Positions 8,147 through 14,301 of a DNA stretch of 14,301 bases are shown piece by piece. Within the stretch, counting starts at the first letter, position 1. The number at the start of each line of letters is the position of its first letter. Source of the DNA: CAYWNA01 sp964459305 (lineage in GTDB: Bacteria; Planctomycetota; Planctomycetia; Pirellulales; Pirellulaceae); contig CAYWNA010000312.1 in the NCBI GenBank assembly GCA_964459305.1, positions 1 to 14,301 on the forward strand, in the 5' to 3' direction. The notes beneath the pieces were generated by a model, which was not told the DNA's origin, did not search any database, and saw only the letters and a list, made by a program, of their open reading frames with translations. The translations under genes and the position numbers were made by a program.

Positions 8147-11100
8147 ATGAACCGAGCAACAGCCTTCACGACTTTCGTCAGAGCATCGTTCAGCATGCAA
8201 GCCGTTTTCGCCAAAGCTGGAGTTCTTGCGGCAGCGTTGACTCTTGTTTGTGTGCCCGCTGCAACGATCGCGGCGCGGGATCTCGACGGACTGATCGAGC
8301 TGTCGGGCCTGAATCCGGGTCTCGTCGTCGTGCTTGAGCCAGACGATGTCGGCCGACTTTCGACACGCCCGGAATCTCACTGTCTGGTCGATGTGCTGCT
8401 TGGGAACGCCGATGCCGCACAGGCCGCGCGCACAGCTATCGCACAATCAGGCCGGTACGGCCGAACGACGGCCCGAGAATACGACGGTAAGCACCTTCCT
8501 TACGTCGATAACCTGGTCAACCTAGTCGTGGTGGATACGGGATGCGAGATGCGAGATGCGGGAAGCGAGATACTGCGCGTTCTGACCCCGCGTGGTGTGG
8601 CGATTGTGCGGGAGAAGGGGAACGAGGCGTGGCTATCCCGTATCCCACATCCCGTATCCCGCATTGGGGACGGTTTTGTGATGTTCGCAAAACCGGTCCC
8701 TGCAGAGATGGACGACTGGACGCACTACCTCTACGACGGCTCGAACAACGCCGTCAGCAAGGACAGCCTGGTCGGTCCGCCGCGGCGCGTCCAATGGGTC
8801 GGCAGTCCCAAGCGAACTCGCCATCACGACCACATCGCATCCGTCTCGGCACTCGCCTGCGCGGCCGGAAGGATCTTCTTCATCAATGATGCCGGTTCCT
8901 CGCGTTCGATTCACCTTCCTGCGAAATGGTCGCTCGTGGCCCGGGACGCGTTTAACGGGAACGTTCTGTGGACCAAGGACATACCGAAGTGGGTCAATCC
9001 GCTCTGGCCCTTGAAGAGCGGGCCGGCCGCAACACCGCGCAGACTGGTTGCGTCGGCGGGCGACGTCTTCGTGACGCTGGGGATCGACGCGCCGGTCTCG
9101 CTGCTGGATGCAAAGACCGGCGAACAGGTCCGGGTCTTTTCGGAGACGCGTTTCGCGCGGGAGTTGGTCGTGTCCGAAGGGACGCTCCTCTGCGTGACCG
9201 CCGGGGCCGCTGACTACGACACGTACGTGCCAAGTCACCAGCGCTCTCCGGAAGAACAAAGGGTCGTCGACGGGGGCTGGGGATCGCGGAACGAAATGCG
9301 CCGGGTCGTTGCGATTGATCCCGCCTCAGGAAAAGTGCTCTGGCATACGCAGTCGCCGGTCACACCCCTGTCTCTCGCGGCTACCAACGGTCGTGTGTTC
9401 TTTCATGACGGGTCACGCATCCATGCACTGGGCCTCGACAGCGGCAAGGAACTCTGGGCATCCGAGCCGCTGGGGCAACTCCCTGTCCGGTCACCGTCCT
9501 ATGGCCCCAACCTGGTCGCGATGCCAGACATCGTTCTTTTCGCCGGCGGGAATCGACGGATGACGGCGCTTGCGGCGACAAGCGGAAAGACTCTCTGGGA
9601 GGCTCAGCATCCACCTTCCGGCTATCGTTCGCCGGAGGATCTCTTCGTCATCGGCGGGCGGGTCATGGCAGCCGGCATCAGAAACATACAACCTAGCTCC
9701 ACCGGAGAGTTCAGAGTTCACGACCTTCTGACCGGCCAGCGGCAGACGGTCTTCCCCGCGGACACGCTGGGACACTTCCCCCATCACCGCTGTTACCGCA
9801 GCAAGGCCACCGAGAAGTACATCCTGACCTCGCGAACCGGCATCGAGTTCGTGGACACGACAACGGGCAAATGGCAGAACCAGTTCTGGGTTCGCGGCGG
9901 ATGTCTGGTGGGCGTGATTCCGGCCAACGGTTTAGTGTACGCGCCGCCGCATCACTGCGCCTGTTTCTCTGCCGCGAAACTGGAAGGCTTTCATGCACTG
10001 GGTCCGGGCCCGGTTCCGACATTCGATGCGGACGATTCGAAACGTTTGCGTACAGGGCCGGCATACGAACGGCTGCGCGACTTGCACGTCGACACCGAAG
10101 AGAAGGACGCGTGGCCCATGCATCGTCGCGATGGGGCGCGAAGCGGTTTTCTTCCCGTCTCCGTCAGCCCTGAACTACGGGATGGTTGGACGTCCGATGT
10201 CGGTGGCCGGCTCACCAGTCCCGTCATCGCCGGTGGCAAGGCGGTCGTCGCCTCGATCGACACGCACACATTGCACGCATTCGACGCGGCCAGCGGCCGG
10301 AAGGCATGGGAACTCGTCGCCGGGGGACGGGTTGACTCGGCGCCAACGCTCTTCCAGGCACGCGTCCTGTTCGGATGTGCCGACGGGTGGATCTATTGCC
10401 TGGACGCCTCAAGTGGTGAGTTGGCCTGGCGTTTTCGTGCTGCACCTGCAGTGCGGCTCCACGGGGCCTATGAACAACTCGAGTCGGTATGGCCCGTGCA
10501 CGGCAGCATCCTCGTCGAGAACAACCAGATTCACGCCGTTGCCGGTAGATCCCGTTTCACCGACGGCGGTTTACGTCTGTTGAGGATCGATCCGTTCACG
10601 GGAAAGAAGGTCACCGAAATCACCTACGACGAACGAAATCAACGGACCGGGGAAGACCTGCACAGGCAGTTCGACAGGAGATTCCAGTCCCCGGAGGAGA
10701 GGGCCAAATGGATTCGCATGACATTTCAGGATGTGGGCATCACAGACATCCTCACCGCAGAAGGCGGCCAGGTATCCATGCGGAACTTCGTCCTCGATTT
10801 CGATCCGGCGGCAACAACGCCGTCCGCGCGTCCCAAGGGCACGAAACTCCGCTCGCCGTTTGGCCTACTCGATCCCGCCTGGAGCCACCGTGTCGGCTGG
10901 ATGAGGTGGCCTGGCCCCGCCTCACGACTCCTCGTGTTCGACACTGGCGAGAGAGTCTTCGGGTTCGGCTTCAACATCCGCTACCAGGTGCTGAACACGT
11001 TCGACCACTACCTGTACGGCAAGTCACTAGACGGCCGGGAGGTTAAGACGCTGTGGCCCGATCAGGAAGTTCCTTTCCTCGTGACCGCCATGGCGATGGC

Positions 11101-11392
11101 GGACAACATGTTGTTTCTGGCCGGCCCGCCGGACATCAAGATCATCGACCAGCCGGGGATCTACAAGAGAGCGGCACAGCCGGAATTCCAGAAGAAACTG
11201 GCGCACCAGAACCGCGTCCTGTCGGGTGACGAGGGGGCTATTCTGTGGGTCATCGACAAACGAGACGGCAACAAACTGGCCGAGTATCGCTTGGAGCACA
11301 TGCCCGTTTTCGACGGAATGGCCGCGGCGAAACAGTCTGTCTTCCTCTCCACCGTCGACGGCCGCTTGGTGTGCATGATCCCCACCTCCTAA
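8147..11392 (+). CDS. Secreted PQQ-like beta-propeller protein with a degenerate methyltransferase-like N-terminus
   Basis: The start is the ATG at 8147 (1081 residues), with AGGA at 8137-8140 and a signal-like hydrophobic stretch (AGVLAAALTLVCVPAATIAA, about residues 24-43). The longer frame from a TTG at 8096 lacks such support. Residues of about 45-160 follow a class I SAM-methyltransferase layout (EYDGKHLPYVDNLVNLVVV, then EILRVLTPRGVAIV), but the glycine-rich SAM loop expected near the first strand is absent (LVVVLEPDD instead), so it is probably non-catalytic. From about 190 (DDWTHYLYDGSNNAV; HHDHIASVSAL) to the end run PQQ-type propeller blades with repeated motifs such as ARDAFNGNVLW, AIDPASGKVLWHTQ, LGLDSGKELW, FDAASGRKAWE and LDASSGELAWRF. 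This fusion is familiar in planctomycetes. The ligand is unknown and need not be PQQ. Two arrays of 7-bp repeats lie within the coding sequence. The gene converges on the redoxin gene with 38 bases between stops. Confidence 0.88.
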   Translation: MNRATAFTTFVRASFSMQAVFAKAGVLAAALTLVCVPAATIAARDLDGLIELSGLNPGLVVVLEPDDVGRLSTRPESHCLVDVLLGNADAAQAARTAIAQSGRYGRTTAREYDGKHLPYVDNLVNLVVVDTGCEMRDAGSEILRVLTPRGVAIVREKGNEAWLSRIPHPVSRIGDGFVMFAKPVPAEMDDWTHYLYDGSNNAVSKDSLVGPPRRVQWVGSPKRTRHHDHIASVSALACAAGRIFFINDAGSSRSIHLPAKWSLVARDAFNGNVLWTKDIPKWVNPLWPLKSGPAATPRRLVASAGDVFVTLGIDAPVSLLDAKTGEQVRVFSETRFARELVVSEGTLLCVTAGAADYDTYVPSHQRSPEEQRVVDGGWGSRNEMRRVVAIDPASGKVLWHTQSPVTPLSLAATNGRVFFHDGSRIHALGLDSGKELWASEPLGQLPVRSPSYGPNLVAMPDIVLFAGGNRRMTALAATSGKTLWEAQHPPSGYRSPEDLFVIGGRVMAAGIRNIQPSSTGEFRVHDLLTGQRQTVFPADTLGHFPHHRCYRSKATEKYILTSRTGIEFVDTTTGKWQNQFWVRGGCLVGVIPANGLVYAPPHHCACFSAAKLEGFHALGPGPVPTFDADDSKRLRTGPAYERLRDLHVDTEEKDAWPMHRRDGARSGFLPVSVSPELRDGWTSDVGGRLTSPVIAGGKAVVASIDTHTLHAFDAASGRKAWELVAGGRVDSAPTLFQARVLFGCADGWIYCLDASSGELAWRFRAAPAVRLHGAYEQLESVWPVHGSILVENNQIHAVAGRSRFTDGGLRLLRIDPFTGKKVTEITYDERNQRTGEDLHRQFDRRFQSPEERAKWIRMTFQDVGITDILTAEGGQVSMRNFVLDFDPAATTPSARPKGTKLRSPFGLLDPAWSHRVGWMRWPGPASRLLVFDTGERVFGFGFNIRYQVLNTFDHYLYGKSLDGREVKTLWPDQEVPFLVTAMAMADNMLFLAGPPDIKIIDQPGIYKRAAQPEFQKKLAHQNRVLSGDEGAILWVIDKRDGNKLAEYRLEHMPVFDGMAAAKQSVFLSTVDGRLVCMIPTS
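8534..8575 (+). repeat. Six 7-bp tandem units (GATGCGR type) inside the PQQ-propeller gene
   Basis: Six consecutive heptamers can be read: GATACGG, GATGCGA, GATGCGA, GATGCGG, GAAGCGA, GATACTG. They encode about residues 130-143, including CEMRDAGSE. Because seven is not a multiple of three, each unit is read in a new frame and the array stays open. It replaces the variable loop before the conserved EILRVLTPRGVA segment of the methyltransferase-like domain. Confidence 0.85.
8634..8668 (-). repeat. Five 7-bp tandem units in inverted orientation inside the PQQ-propeller gene
   Basis: The heptamers TATCCCG, TATCCCA, CATCCCG, TATCCCG and CATTGGG are the reverse complement of the type in the array 58 bases upstream. 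They encode SRIPHPVSRIG (about residues 163-174). The two arrays are an inverted pair around a conserved coding segment and could pair in the transcript. The peptide SRIPHPVSRI is a hallmark of such mobile heptamer repeats when they fall into genes. Confidence 0.85.
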
Positions 11393-11430
11393 CCGTGCTC
11401 GACCACTTGCGAAGACACGCTCTCAAGTCG

Positions 11431-12495
11431 TCAGCTCGATTTCAACTTCTTCAGCTCCGTCAACAGATCGTCCGGTGACGGTCGGTCGCCGAATGTCTTG
11501 GCGCGGCGGGCGTAACGCAGAACGCCGTCACGATCGACAATGAACGTGGCCGGACGATTGCACAGTTCCGTGTGAATCCGCATCTGGAACGCCACGCCGT
11601 AGGTCGCGCTGACCGTGTGCGAGGGATCGACCAGCAGCGGATAGTTCAAAACGTCGGTGCTCAAGCCCGTTTCTTTCAATAATGCTCGTGAAGCCCACGA
11701 CTCGTGCGGGTCCACGGCCAGCAGTTCTGCACCGGCCTTGCGAAGATCGGACAGCCTATCGCGCAACTGCGCGAGCTGACCGTGGCAGACCGGTCACGTG
11801 TCGCCGTAAATAAAGACGAGTACCACTGCCTTCTTGTCGCGGAAGTCGCTCAGTCGCACCGTCTCGCCCTGCACCGACGAAAGCACGAAGTCCGGGGCAG
11901 GCCGGCCGACCGTTGCCGTGCTGATCTTCCGCGAGTCCCACCGCGTCAGCTTCTCGACCACGCTCGCATCAAGCGGCTTGTCGCTTCGTTCGCGGACGTA
12001 GCCGACATGGCGTTTGACGTCGCGGTTCGACTCGCGCTTCAGGAACTCGGCCCAATCAACCTCGGCGTTCTTTCCCAACATGCCCAAGGTATCGACAAGG
12101 TACAGCCGGACGGCTGGATCGGTTTCGGACTTCAACGCGCCGGCCAACGGTTCGGCCGGCACGTCTGGCCCAAGGTAGCCGAGCGTTTGCGCCGCGAGGA
12201 TTCGTTCCGGCGCATCGCCGGCCCGCAGTTTGTCCAATAGAACCGCAACGGACGTGCCGCCGTGCCGCACGCATCCCTGAATCGCCCGCATCCGGGCTTG
12301 CCAACCGTCGTCTTCCAGAGGACGCATGTAGCCGCCTGGTGAGAAACGCCCCTTCTGTTGCCAGTCGGCTTCCCGCCAATGCTGTGAAAAGTGATTCAGC
12401 CAGTCACCGGGCGCCGATGGTGGTTCCGCTGCCCACGAAACCGCCGCGCACACCAGGATCATAGCCTGAGTTATCCAAGCCATCTTGTGAAGCAT
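11431..12495 (-). CDS. HEAT-repeat redoxin (AhpC/TSA-type) with in-frame UGA: probable selenoprotein with a UxxC site
   Basis: Read through the TGA at 11794-11796, the product has 354 residues. The start is the ATG at 12493-12495, with GGAGG (plus-strand CCTCC at 12504-12508) eight bases upstream. A Sec signal precedes SWA-AEP (about residue 22). Residues of about 64-170 are helical HEAT-like repeats (ERILAAQTLGYLG; VRLYLVDTLGMLG). From 194 comes a peroxiredoxin/redoxin domain: VGRPAPDF (196-203), VVLVFIYGDT (224-233), Sec234-Pro-Val-Cys237-His, LLAVDPHESW, NRPATFIVDRDGVLRY. The TGA stands exactly where relatives have the first Cys of a thioredoxin-fold CxxC. Frame and family similarity continue for 120 residues to a normal TGA stop, so UGA serves both as Sec and as stop in this gene. 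A SECIS-like hairpin follows the UGA. The expected role is an exported thiol oxidoreductase or peroxidase. The alternative is a nonsense mutation of a Cys codon. Confidence 0.87.
11752..11778 (-). promoter_or_regulatory. Bacterial SECIS-like element of the redoxin gene
   Basis: In the mRNA, 15 nt after the UGA, CAGC pairs with GCUG, UCGCGC pairs with GCGCGA, and UAG is bulged on the 3' side. The apical loop is AGUU. That gives 10 base pairs, with the loop beginning after 25 intervening nt and G as its second base. This meets the bacterial SECIS consensus: loop 16-37 nt from the UGA and a G among the first two loop bases. It would bind SelB to recode the UGA at 11794-11796. Confidence 0.8.
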
Positions 12496-12580
12496 GTGAT
12501 TCGCCTCCAAAGAAACCGATTCCCTTCTCTTGCCAAACGGCACGAACAACCACCGTCCCAACAATAGCGTAATATACGAC

Positions 12581-12662
12581 CCGCGGCCAAGTCTGACCCG
12601 TAGCCGAACTCGCCAGAGTTTGGTTTTCCCTGCGCTGCCCAAAGTCTGGCGACTTCGGCTAC
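12581..12662. repeat. Palindromic GTAGCCGAACTCGCC element between the two selenoprotein genes
   Basis: GTAGCCGAACTCGCCAGAG and a further TTTGG (12600-12623) form an inverted repeat with 12639-12662, matching at 22 of 24 positions around a 15-base loop. The preceding bases CCGCGGCCAAGTCTGACC (12581-12598) also recur in the copy at the right edge of the window. Translation gives nothing. It sits in the 272-base gap between the DUF3179 and redoxin genes, upstream of the redoxin's binding site, so it could act as a processing or termination point if the two are co-transcribed. Confidence 0.8.
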
Positions 12663-12700
12663 GTACAGAAAAGTGTCAATCCTCGCCGCGGGCGGTATAG

Positions 12701-12735
12701 CACCACGCGACGGATCATGCCACGACCGTGTGGTG
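12701..12735 (-). terminator. Hairpin after the DUF3179 gene, possible terminator
   Basis: CACCACGCG (12701-12709) pairs with CGTGTGGTG (12727-12735) over nine positions with one mismatch, with a 17-base loop. It starts about 33 bases beyond the DUF3179 stop. No U-run follows on the minus strand, so termination is uncertain. Confidence 0.25.
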
Positions 12736-12767
12736 TAATAGATATTGACGTCCGGGATCGTCGATGG

Positions 12768-13715
12768 TCAATACGCCTCCGATTCGGGATGGAACTGATA
12801 CCAGGTCTTTTTGTAGGAAACGATGGCCGGCAATGCCTGCAGGTGTTTTCCGGCCATGGGGCCCGTGACGGCTTGGCCGGTCAGTGGGTTCCAGGTGCTG
12901 CCCGTCTCGCTGTCAACCATTTTGCCGTCTTGGTTGCGAAACGTGAGCCGACGCTGACCGAGCCCGCGGTCGTACATCCGGGCCGTGACGCTGGCTTCGT
13001 CGTACGCAATGACAACCGGCCGGTCACCGACGAGGTCATTGACCACAGGGTTCCGACGAAGTCGGTCAAAGCCCCATGCCTTCGCATTTCCGGCGTCGAT
13101 AAGACCCAATACAAACCGCTCGGGCTGGCGATAGAACTCGCGGCGGTATTCCCTACTGGTTCGGCTGAGCGTGACGACCGTACTTTCCGGATGTCCGTTA
13201 CGCCAGGTTTGCCAGTCCGTCATCACCGACGGGACCTGCTCCAACTGCTTGCCCTTCAGTGGGCCGTGCATCGCTTCGCCCAGGATGTGACTCCACAGAC
13301 TGTCGGTTTCCGGGTCGTACATCACCAAGCTGCGGTTCCACAACATCCCGGAGACACCGAACGTCAGCGTCTGGCCATTCACGCGTCTGGCATACACGAT
13401 GCCATTGTGGCAGAGGTGTCACCACGTGGCTGCGATTGGCCGGTCGCCGAGCGTATCGTTGTAAGTCATCGATGGGAAGCGTTCCTGGCGATCTTCACAG
13501 GTTTCCCAATGGATACACTGGTCCGGCTTTTCGGGGTCGATCGTGTATCGCGCACACAGCAGACAGTAGTCGACAGCTTCTTCATGCAGCGATTTCGGCG
13601 TCGACGTGCCATCGTCTGGCCCAGAGTCGCAGGATGGCCTTTCGCCACCTGTTTCGTCAAGCTGGCCGCTGCCGGCCGCGTCACGGGGGGAGGTGAATCT
13701 GTTCTGGCTTACCAT
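12768..13715 (-). CDS. DUF3179-domain protein with in-frame UGA: probable selenoprotein with a UxxC site
   Basis: Read through the TGA at 13419-13421, the product has 315 residues. The ATG at 13713-13715 is chosen because GAAGGAAG lies seven bases upstream (plus-strand CTTCCTTC at 13723-13730). Residues 84-98 (TYNDTLGDRPIAATW) lead to Sec99-His-Leu-Cys102-His, then NGIVYARRVNGQTLTFGVSG and MLWNRSLVMYDPETDSLWSH. This is the DUF3179 core, in which relatives read CPLC at the UGA site. The C-terminal GSTWNPLTGQAVTGPMAGK completes the domain. DUF3179 has no established function. The conserved CxxC suggests metal binding or thiol redox chemistry; Sec in place of the first Cys favours redox. The N-terminal 80 residues are atypical: no signal peptide is seen, and a second cysteine group (C51xxC54, C67, C73) is present. 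A SECIS-like hairpin follows the UGA. It is encoded just upstream of the redoxin selenoprotein on the same strand. The alternative is a gene broken by a Cys-to-stop change. Confidence 0.86.
13388..13404 (-). promoter_or_regulatory. Bacterial SECIS-like element of the DUF3179 gene
   Basis: In the mRNA, 14 nt after the UGA, UGGCAU pairs perfectly with AUGCCA around the loop CGUGU. The loop begins after 20 intervening nt and has G as its second base, as the bacterial SECIS consensus requires. A short lower stem (CAC with GUG) can form outside an internal loop. It would recruit SelB for the UGA at 13419-13421. Confidence 0.8.
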
Positions 13716-14232
13716 GACGAATCTTCCTTCTATTGAGTGATCTTCGACTACCATCCATTCCGTTGCCGAGCCCAAGCCCACCATCGGCCTTCGCTAGCCA
13801 ATCCGAACAACGGTTCCGACAGCGGATAGTATGCTCCAGTGCCGCAGTCGGTATCGAATGTCCGCCGGAGTACAGCCTTTGGGCTGCGGAGAACAGGCTG
13901 AAGCCTGGACTCCAACAACCGGCCGCGTCATATGGAACGTGGCCAAGCCGCATTGTCGAATACCGAACACCGAGCTTCGTCACGGCGATCTCTAGAGAAG
14001 ACGATCTCTGCGGTGAGTCCTTACAGCTAGAAGCTGTGAATGTCCCAGACCTCGAACGAGCCTCAAATCACAGGCTCCGATCGAACGGCTCGGCCCACAT
14101 GTACGATCGGACATCGTGGAGGTGAACTCCGAGAGATTCCGCTGCTCTCTGGCAGGCCTTCGCAACTAGCCCCAGTGAGTGAAAGACGTGTATACTGCGA
14201 ACAGAGAAAGGAACCATGAAGGAGGGGTCGTT
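13716..14232. other. Intergenic region upstream of the DUF3179 gene
   Basis: Open frames here show no family features and overlap a palindromic repeat, so I read no gene. TATACT at 14191-14196 resembles a plus-strand -10 box upstream of the possible gene start at 14233, without a clear -35. The promoter of the DUF3179 gene should lie here on the minus strand, but I cannot point to it. Confidence 0.4.
13867..13913. repeat. Imperfect palindrome with GGAGT/ACTCC ends and CAGGCT-type arms
   Basis: GGAGTACAGCCTTTGGGCTG (13867-13886) is an imperfect inverted repeat of CAGGCTGAAGCCTGGACTCC (13894-13913), matching at about 15 of 20 positions around a short loop. From memory, this type, reading roughly as GGAGTCCAGGCTTCAGCCTG, is a common dispersed intergenic palindrome in planctomycete genomes. 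Confidence 0.65.
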
Positions 14233-14301
14233 ATGCGAGAGACACCGTTATACCATCCGCGGACAAGTCTGACCTGTAGCCGAACTCGCCAGAGTTTGGT
14301 T
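14233..14301 (+). CDS. Possible 5' end of a plus-strand gene running off the right edge
   Basis: AAGGAGG at 14219-14225 is the strongest Shine-Dalgarno match in the window and lies seven bases before the ATG at 14233. TATACT at 14191-14196 is a plausible -10 box. The frame reads MRETPLYHPRTSLTCSRTRQ and stays open to the edge. However, from codon nine onward it is the translation of the repeat starting at 14257. Either an authentic gene was disrupted by the repeat just after its start, or only the untranslated start region survives. No family can be assigned. Confidence 0.3.
   Translation, partial: MRETPLYHPRTSLTCSRTRQSLV
14257..14301. repeat. Second, edge-truncated copy of the GTAGCCGAACTCGCC element
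   Basis: The 45 bases to the edge match 12581-12625 at 43 positions, in the same orientation. Only the left arm is inside the window. Together with the copy at 12581 it brackets the DUF3179 selenoprotein gene with same-direction repeats 1676 bases apart. Confidence 0.85.

Noticed and set aside
8534..8668. CRISPR array
   Set aside because: The repeats are 7-bp tandem units without spacers and lie within a coding sequence.
11794..11796. Plain nonsense mutation splitting the redoxin gene
   Set aside because: Possible in isolation, but the TGA falls on the redox Cys codon, is followed by a consensus hairpin, and the neighbouring gene shows the same arrangement.
11704..12240. Plus-strand open frame of 178 codons
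   Set aside because: Antisense to the HEAT-redoxin gene, with no family features.
13466..13684. Minus-strand frame with 72 codons, Arg/Lys-rich, as an alternative N-terminus of the DUF3179 protein
   Set aside because: It ends in a stop without joining the DUF3179 frame, and the chosen frame has a good ribosome binding site and reaches the domain directly.
11431..13715. Genome-wide reassignment of TGA to an amino acid
   Set aside because: TGA ends the aminotransferase, glycosidase-like and redoxin genes at natural C-termini, so it still works as a stop codon.
12717..13736. Long plus-strand open frame of 339 codons
   Set aside because: It is antisense to the DUF3179 gene, has no recognisable domain, and its length is explained by codon bias of the real gene on the other strand.

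Overview
The window reads as chromosomal DNA of a planctomycete, most likely of the Pirellulales type. This is inferred from the gene content: a Tat-signal DegT-type aminotransferase, a BNR sialidase, a methyltransferase-like/PQQ-propeller fusion, a HEAT-redoxin and a DUF3179 protein. The many short palindromic repeats between genes point the same way. No rRNA, tRNA, transposase or CRISPR array was seen.

Layout. 1-543: a doubtful partial minus-strand frame and a non-coding leader. 544-3487: two plus-strand genes, an exported PLP aminotransferase and a four-Asp-box sialidase-like protein, probably one operon. 3488-5012: a minus-strand pseudogene broken by at least four frame changes. 5013-7430 (minus): a secreted glycosidase-like protein. 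7431-8146: a repeat-rich divergent intergenic region. 8147-11392 (plus): a 1081-residue secreted PQQ-propeller protein with a degenerate methyltransferase-like N-terminus that contains two arrays of 7-bp repeats. 11431-13715 (minus): two redox genes, each interrupted by one in-frame TGA. 13716-14301: repeats and the start of a possible plus-strand gene.

The main discovery is the last gene pair. In both the HEAT-redoxin (11431-12495) and the DUF3179 protein (12768-13715), the single in-frame TGA replaces the first cysteine of a conserved CxxC motif, giving UxxCH in each. In both, a hairpin follows at the distance and with the loop base expected of a bacterial SECIS element (loop AGUU 25 nt after the UGA; loop CGUGU 20 nt after it). 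Reading frame and family similarity continue on both sides of the TGA. Two unrelated families with the same recoding at the same kind of site, next to each other on the same strand, make chance nonsense mutations unlikely. I conclude that these are probably two neighbouring selenoproteins and that the organism decodes UGA as selenocysteine. TGA is also the normal stop of three genes here (aminotransferase, glycosidase-like protein and the redoxin itself), so the whole code is not reassigned. I do not know DUF3179 as an established selenoprotein family. Standard gene calling would split both genes, or would prefer the uninterrupted antisense frame over the DUF3179 gene.

The exported enzymes (sialidase-like, glycosidase-like, PQQ-propeller) fit the polysaccharide-degrading lifestyle common in planctomycetes. 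No direct functional link between them and the selenoprotein pair is visible.
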